64,000 bases of DNA, from positions 18,619,001 through 18,683,000 of the forward strand of contig NC_065874.1 in assembly GCF_933775445.1 (NCBI RefSeq). Direction: 5' to 3'. The translations under genes and the position numbers were made by a program. The first letter of the stretch is position 1, and the number at the start of each line of letters is the position of its first letter. The DNA comes from Argentina anserina. Its lineage: Eukaryota > Streptophyta > Magnoliopsida > Rosales > Rosaceae. Positions 59,623 through 64,000 of this stretch are shown here, piece by piece. The notes under the pieces were generated by a model. That model saw nothing but the letters and a program-made list of their open reading frames with translations. It did not search any database and had not been told where the DNA came from.

Positions 59623-61200
59623 TGACACAACCCGCCCCAAATATCACTCTAATACCTAGAGTAAGTTGTGCATGGACCACTATGAAAAGGAGACATACCA
59701 AAATTTCATCATAGTCTCCCTTGAAAGTAGCTAATTCTACCTGCACAAAAATGACACTTCTATATTTACAATCTTACCGCAACGCTTGGGGCCAACTGCT
59801 TCCCCAATTAGAATGACTTCCACATCATTTAGTACGAATTCGAGCAAAATTTACAAGTTTCAACTCCAACATCAATAACGATAAATCACAACACATAAAA
59901 TTCACAAAGACGCCTATCACACTATGAGGCATTAGGACACTTAACGTCAATTGACCCCGAGAGCTTGCAACTCATCTGAAACCACAACCACCCATCCCAC
60001 TTTAAGAAATCAGGGGTCATTATCAAACGTATAGTCTCACATAACATAATAATTTAGTTTAAACGTCTTTATAAGAGACTAACCCCGCTAGATAGCAATA
60101 ACTATATTATGTCATCATTGATGCTGCATAATACAAATAAGTCTCTCAAACCACACATATAACGTCACACACACGTGGTGCACCCCCTCTCTTCCGGAGA
60201 CCAACTCATGGGCCCACTAGTACATCTTCTCTCTACTAGCGACCCAGTAGTATCTGCAACACTACCAATTCATTCCCTCTCTTTCGGTATCATAATCTAG
60301 CGAGACCACTAGTTCATCCCCTCTCTTCTAGTGTCTCAATACATCACTATCAACTAGTTCATCCCCTCTCTTCTAGCTTTATAATCCTTTGAGACCACTA
60401 GTTCATCCCATCTTTTCTAGTGTCCCACCACATCACTATTAGCTAGTTCATCCTCTCTCTTCTAGCTTTATATGATCTCAAAAGAACACTAGTTCATCCC
60501 ATCTCTACTAGCGTCTTGACAATAACAACTATTATTCATTGTCGGTACATCCTCTCTCTTTCGGTTCTAGAATGGACTAGCCCCACTAGTCAAAATAATG
60601 TCTTAATGTATGGCATCACAAACATCATATCATAAGAATCCGAAAAATTATAATGGAATGACTAAGTTGATAGGACTTGCATATACCTCGTTGATTCCAA
60701 TTGAATGAACGAGTTGATAGGGCTTAGTGGAGAACAAGCAAATAACCAACATATCGCTCTAGTAAATTAATATCACAACTCTACCACAAGTATGCAACTA
60801 CAACCCCAAAACTAACACAAGTTTTCAACATTATATCCATCATCAATCAATACAAATCACATAGCAACCAACCTTAAGTGAACATAATCCTCACGGCAAT
60901 AACACAATACTCTTACCAAACAATAATCTAGAATAAAAAAACTCATACAAAAACCAATATCGACAACTTATATGTCATTAGATTCGTATCGATATATACT
61001 ACTCAGTGGAGCAACCCACCGCTCCAGAACTGTCACACACGCCGCCCCACGCGTTGCCAAAATGTTTAGGCATGGACTCCATGCGCCACCACCTCTATCC
61101 ACTTCGAATCGATTTGATTCCAACATGAAAGTTATAGATCACATTAAATAAATAAGTTTTATACATACAACGAAGCCAATTTTGTCGGCAAGTGGCCGGA
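59623..61200 (-). mobile_element. Non-coding repeat family copy 3
   Basis: Begins TGACACAACCCGCCCCAAAT, matching copy 2 (27408) over its first 120 bp with few gaps. It contains the minisatellite at 60180-60560 and TTGATTCCAATTGAATGAAC with GAGTTGATAGGGCTT, also as in copy 2. The right border is not fixed. No coding region. Confidence 0.65.
60180..60560. repeat. Minisatellite, TAGTTCATCCCCTCTCTTCT units
   Basis: About nine units built on AGTTCATCCCCTCTCTTCTA separated by 20-40 bp of varied linker (CTAGTGTC..., TATAATC...). It is related to the array at 195-540 in repeat copy 1. Confidence 0.8.
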
Positions 61201-62329
61201 AAACACAGAGGAAGGCTGGAACAAAACGAATCTAATATGTTGGCAAGTTGATTTTAATGGAATTCAACTTTACTTGTGAAAAAAAAGTTAGTTTGGTTAA
61301 TAGAAAAAAACGACGTAGTGGTTGGGTAAAAAATAATTGAGTAATAGATAATGTAGTGGATATTTTGTTACCCATTAGATATTACCCAATTTGTTAATAG
61401 GTGGTAATACCCATACCCACTAAAATTCTTATGGGTATTACCCGCGAATTAGGAATGGATGGGTAATTATCTAGAGAGTATACCGAGTGGGTAGAAATGT
61501 CAATATGAAACACTTGGAGAGGGTGGTATACCTGGAAGCCAAAAAACTAAGTAGTTAAAATTAAGTTCATTTGTATCTATTCACTTTGTTTTGGGTTTTG
61601 TTTTTTGGTTCTTTCTGAAGCATCTATAAATGTTTTGTCTTTCGATAATAGATAGAATGAAAACTGTTAGCAACAAATCACCTTCACAATAGATAGAATG
61701 GCTAGCAGGTACATAGGCATTTAGTCATAATAGTAAAATATGGTTATTGAAGTAACATGAATTTCGAAAAATTATAAGAATCCAACTCAGATCTTCACTC
61801 CAAGTGGTTAATTGCTCTTGAATTTCGCTTGACAACTTGCAATTCTTTTGTTGGTTATTATTTTGCTCTTGTTCTGAACTAACCACCAATGTATGTGCTT
61901 GCTAGACATCGGATCCATATAACCATGTATTTTGGTTAAGCACATAGTCTTAAAATCTCAAATTTTTTATTTAAATAATTAAGTTTAAGTTTAATTCACA
62001 TCCCGTAGCAAAGCGCATGCACATTGCTAGGATATTACCGTGTACCTATATAGCATAGAATCAAGTGCGGTTATGTGGAAACAAATCTTTTTAGAAATAA
62101 AGAAGCATTTTTAAAAAAATATTTTTCAGAAGCGGATACATTTTTGAAAGTGCTAAAAATAATATATGTTATATTGAATAAATTATTTTCATAACAATAT
62201 AGTATACATGACTAATAACTAAATAACAAATTTAATACAAAATAATATGACATGATTAAAATTTATTTTAAAAACAAAATGTGACTTATACTTCCGCTCA
62301 CATATCTAATTAACATCTTATTTGAATAG
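61201..62329. other. AT-rich region without recognised genes
   Basis: 61320-61500 has several TGGGTAATACCC-type short inverted motifs (TTACCCATTAGATATTACCC, GGGTATTACCC), as in hAT-like MITE subterminal DNA. No borders were found. Confidence 0.35.
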
Positions 62330-62730
62330 GACAAGGCTACATGCTTATGATACTTGATTAGGCTTGCTTCTAGGTATCCACCAAGGTTGGGATAATAATG
62401 ACATTGAAAGCGATTCTTCTATGTTAGTAGTTGCTCTTAACTCTTCTCGAGCAGATTTTTTGAAGGTGGGTCAAGTTATAGAAGATTGTAAACGGTATTT
62501 ACTTGCCTTGCATTCTTCAACAATAATACACATTTTTCAGGAAGCTAATTGTTTTGCTCACTTTGTTTGCAATGATTCTGTTGATAATGTTTGATTTGAG
62601 GAGCCCCCTGACATAATACAAAATGTGCTCTACGAGGATATGTGTGGTAGTACTATTGTAGCACTGGGCATTGGCCTTATGTCCCCCATGACAAAATGCT
62701 TATCTTCGAATAATATTTGCAACACCTAGC
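62330..62730 (+). pseudogene. RNase H-like (RVT_3) domain remnant of a LINE
   Basis: The plus strand encodes LGLLLGIHQGWDNNDIESDS, then SMLVVALNSSRADFLKVGQV, then IHIFQEANCFAHFVCNDS. These are the strand/helix blocks of the RNase H-like domain found at the C-terminus of plant LINE pols: ESDS carries the second catalytic Asp region and FQEANxxAH the C-terminal part. A stop precedes the first block and another (TGA at 62592) follows NV; the same frame then continues FEEPPDIIQNVLYED. Only the 3' end is present, as expected of a truncated LINE. Confidence 0.8.
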
Positions 62731-62742
62731 TTTTCCTAGGTG
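62723..62742. other. Stem-loop CACCTAG/CTAGGTG after the LINE remnant
   Basis: A perfect 7-bp stem (62723-62729 with 62736-62742) and a 6-nt loop CTTTTC, just beyond the end of the LINE frame. A 3' hairpin is known to matter for RT recognition in some LINEs; here this is only suggestive. Confidence 0.5.
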
Positions 62743-63289
62743 CTCTGCCTTAAAAAAGAGGGGATAAGGCTATGATTGTTCTCTAAAACGAAATTAATTA
62801 AAGGATAAATTATTGTTTAGTACTCAATCAAATCTTAAATTATAAAAAGGTTAATGAAAAAAAATCTAATTATAAGTTGGTCATCTCATTTAAATAAAAA
62901 TTAGAAAAAAAATCAACAAGCTTTAAACAAAATTAAAAAATAGTCACTTTTTTTTTACTATTTTGCCATTTCTCACACTTTTCCTCTTCCTCTTTTTTTT
63001 CTTCTTCTAATTTCGGCCATAATTTTGTCGTCCGATGATGGATTTGAGCGTGGTTGGTACCGTTGGAAAAATTTCTCTTTTCTCTTTCATTGGATATTAT
63101 ACCCAATCCGAATGGACCATCATACAAGGCATAGAAACTCTCACAAGACATTGATGCCACCTATGGCAATGCTCCAAACATATCCGATGAAACCAGAGCC
63201 CAATGCTCCATAAAATCTAGCTATTCTCTTCATTCCGAGCACATTCATACGATCTCCTTTAAATGTTAACATTATTTCGCCGATTTACA

Positions 63290-63960
63290 AATTTCTCTCG
63301 GTATGTCACACTTGTAATCACACCACCAGTCACACTTATAGTCACAATGGTTGTTACAATATCGACATTGTGATTGCTATTGTGACTGGTAGTGTGACTG
63401 TATTTGTGACTGCTTTTGTGACAAAGAGAAAGCGTAAAAAGAAAAAGAAGAAGAAAAGAATGATCGAAAATAACGAACTTGTGTTTGCTATCATGTGACT
63501 TATACTTTTCCACATATTGAATCTGACGTTATCCCACTAGTAGCCAAGCTAGTAGTAACAATGCAGTCACACCAGTAGTTACATTGGCAATCACACCAGT
63601 AGTCACACTAGGAATCATCAGTAGTTAGACTAGGAGTTACACTAGTAGTCACACTGGTAGTACATAACTTTTGTAACCACTATTATGATTGAATTACACT
63701 TGTGACTAGTTACTACTAGTGTGACTAACACAATGACTGCTTTTAAGTTCTAACTGGAAATAACAAACCTATGTTTGCAATTCCGTGATTTTACTTCTCA
63801 AATTTACTAATACAATTTAAACATCAACACTTTTGTCGTTACACTAGAAGTAACATTGCAAGTCACACAACACAAGCAGTCACATTTATAGTAACACCAC
63901 TAGTCACATTGGTAATTACAATGTGGCTACATGTGCGACTACCTATGTGAATGTATGTGT
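63290..63960. repeat. Degenerate short repeats of GTCACA/TGTGAC and ACTAGTAGT
   Basis: Many copies of AGTCACACTAGTAGT-like motifs on the plus strand (63540-63660 and 63840-63920). The complementary TGTGAC form dominates 63365-63425. The spacing is 12-18 bp and irregular. Because both orientations occur, the region can form many short hairpins. No ORF is supported. Confidence 0.7.
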
Positions 63961-64000
63961 TATTTTTTTAAAAAAAAGGCATTACTCAAGTCTTCGACGG

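Overview
The window is nuclear DNA of a flowering plant, almost certainly a eudicot. It has genes split by GT-AG introns, a plastid outer-envelope protein gene, plant Ty1/copia, LINE, MULE and hAT remnants, and long AT-rich spacers. A family within the eudicots cannot be fixed from sequence alone. Three host genes look intact: a TAF1B/RRN7-like RNA polymerase I initiation factor (3152-6893, minus), the 60S-biogenesis GTPase LSG1 (9031-11872, minus) and an OEP39-type truncated Omp85 protein of the plastid outer envelope (35813-40680, plus). For all three, exons can be joined with consistent phase and GT-AG borders into full-length proteins (about 727, 581 and 361 residues).

Layout. 1-1870 holds one copy of a non-coding repeat family with an internal minisatellite. 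2.6-12 kb is the gene-dense part: an hAT-type MITE with an 8-bp target duplication, TAF1B with a MITE and tandem repeats in its third intron, a 5' fragment of a TM9SF gene just upstream of TAF1B on the same strand, a long GA microsatellite, and LSG1. 12.7-17.7 kb is a nested stack: a TGTAAT...TGACA repeat holds a 3.86-kb hAT-like element, which carries decayed copies of two unrelated genes (ELC/VPS23 and a patatin-like lipase) and a solo LTR with a perfect CTAGT target duplication. 17.7-22 kb is a decayed copia element cut by a 1-kb insertion. 22-27.4 kb is mostly empty apart from a kinase pseudogene. 27.4-35.4 kb is a second copy of the first repeat family, followed by a truncated copia element with its 5' LTR, primer-binding site and gag, itself cut by a 1.3-kb insertion.

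35.8-40.7 kb is the OEP39 gene. 41-47.6 kb holds unrecognised gene remnants and a 614-bp hAT element with a perfect 8-bp target duplication. 47.6-52.7 kb is a 5.1-kb composite of two related 2.2- and 3.0-kb arms in inverted orientation, meeting at a palindrome and flanked by ACAAA on both sides; a paralogous unoccupied site about 1 kb upstream supports its borders. 52.8-54.8 kb has the tail of a MULE transposase. 55.1-57.4 kb is a chimera of LINE endonuclease and copia reverse transcriptase. 59.6-61.2 kb is a third copy of the first repeat family, 62.3-62.7 kb a LINE RNase H remnant, and 63.3-63.9 kb a degenerate GTCACA-rich repeat.

The host genes are not obviously linked in one pathway, although TAF1B (rDNA transcription) and LSG1 (60S maturation) both serve ribosome production. 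No new enzyme system is visible. The most unusual structures are the gene-carrying hAT element, the inverted composite, the LINE-copia fusion and the TM9SF fragment upstream of TAF1B.
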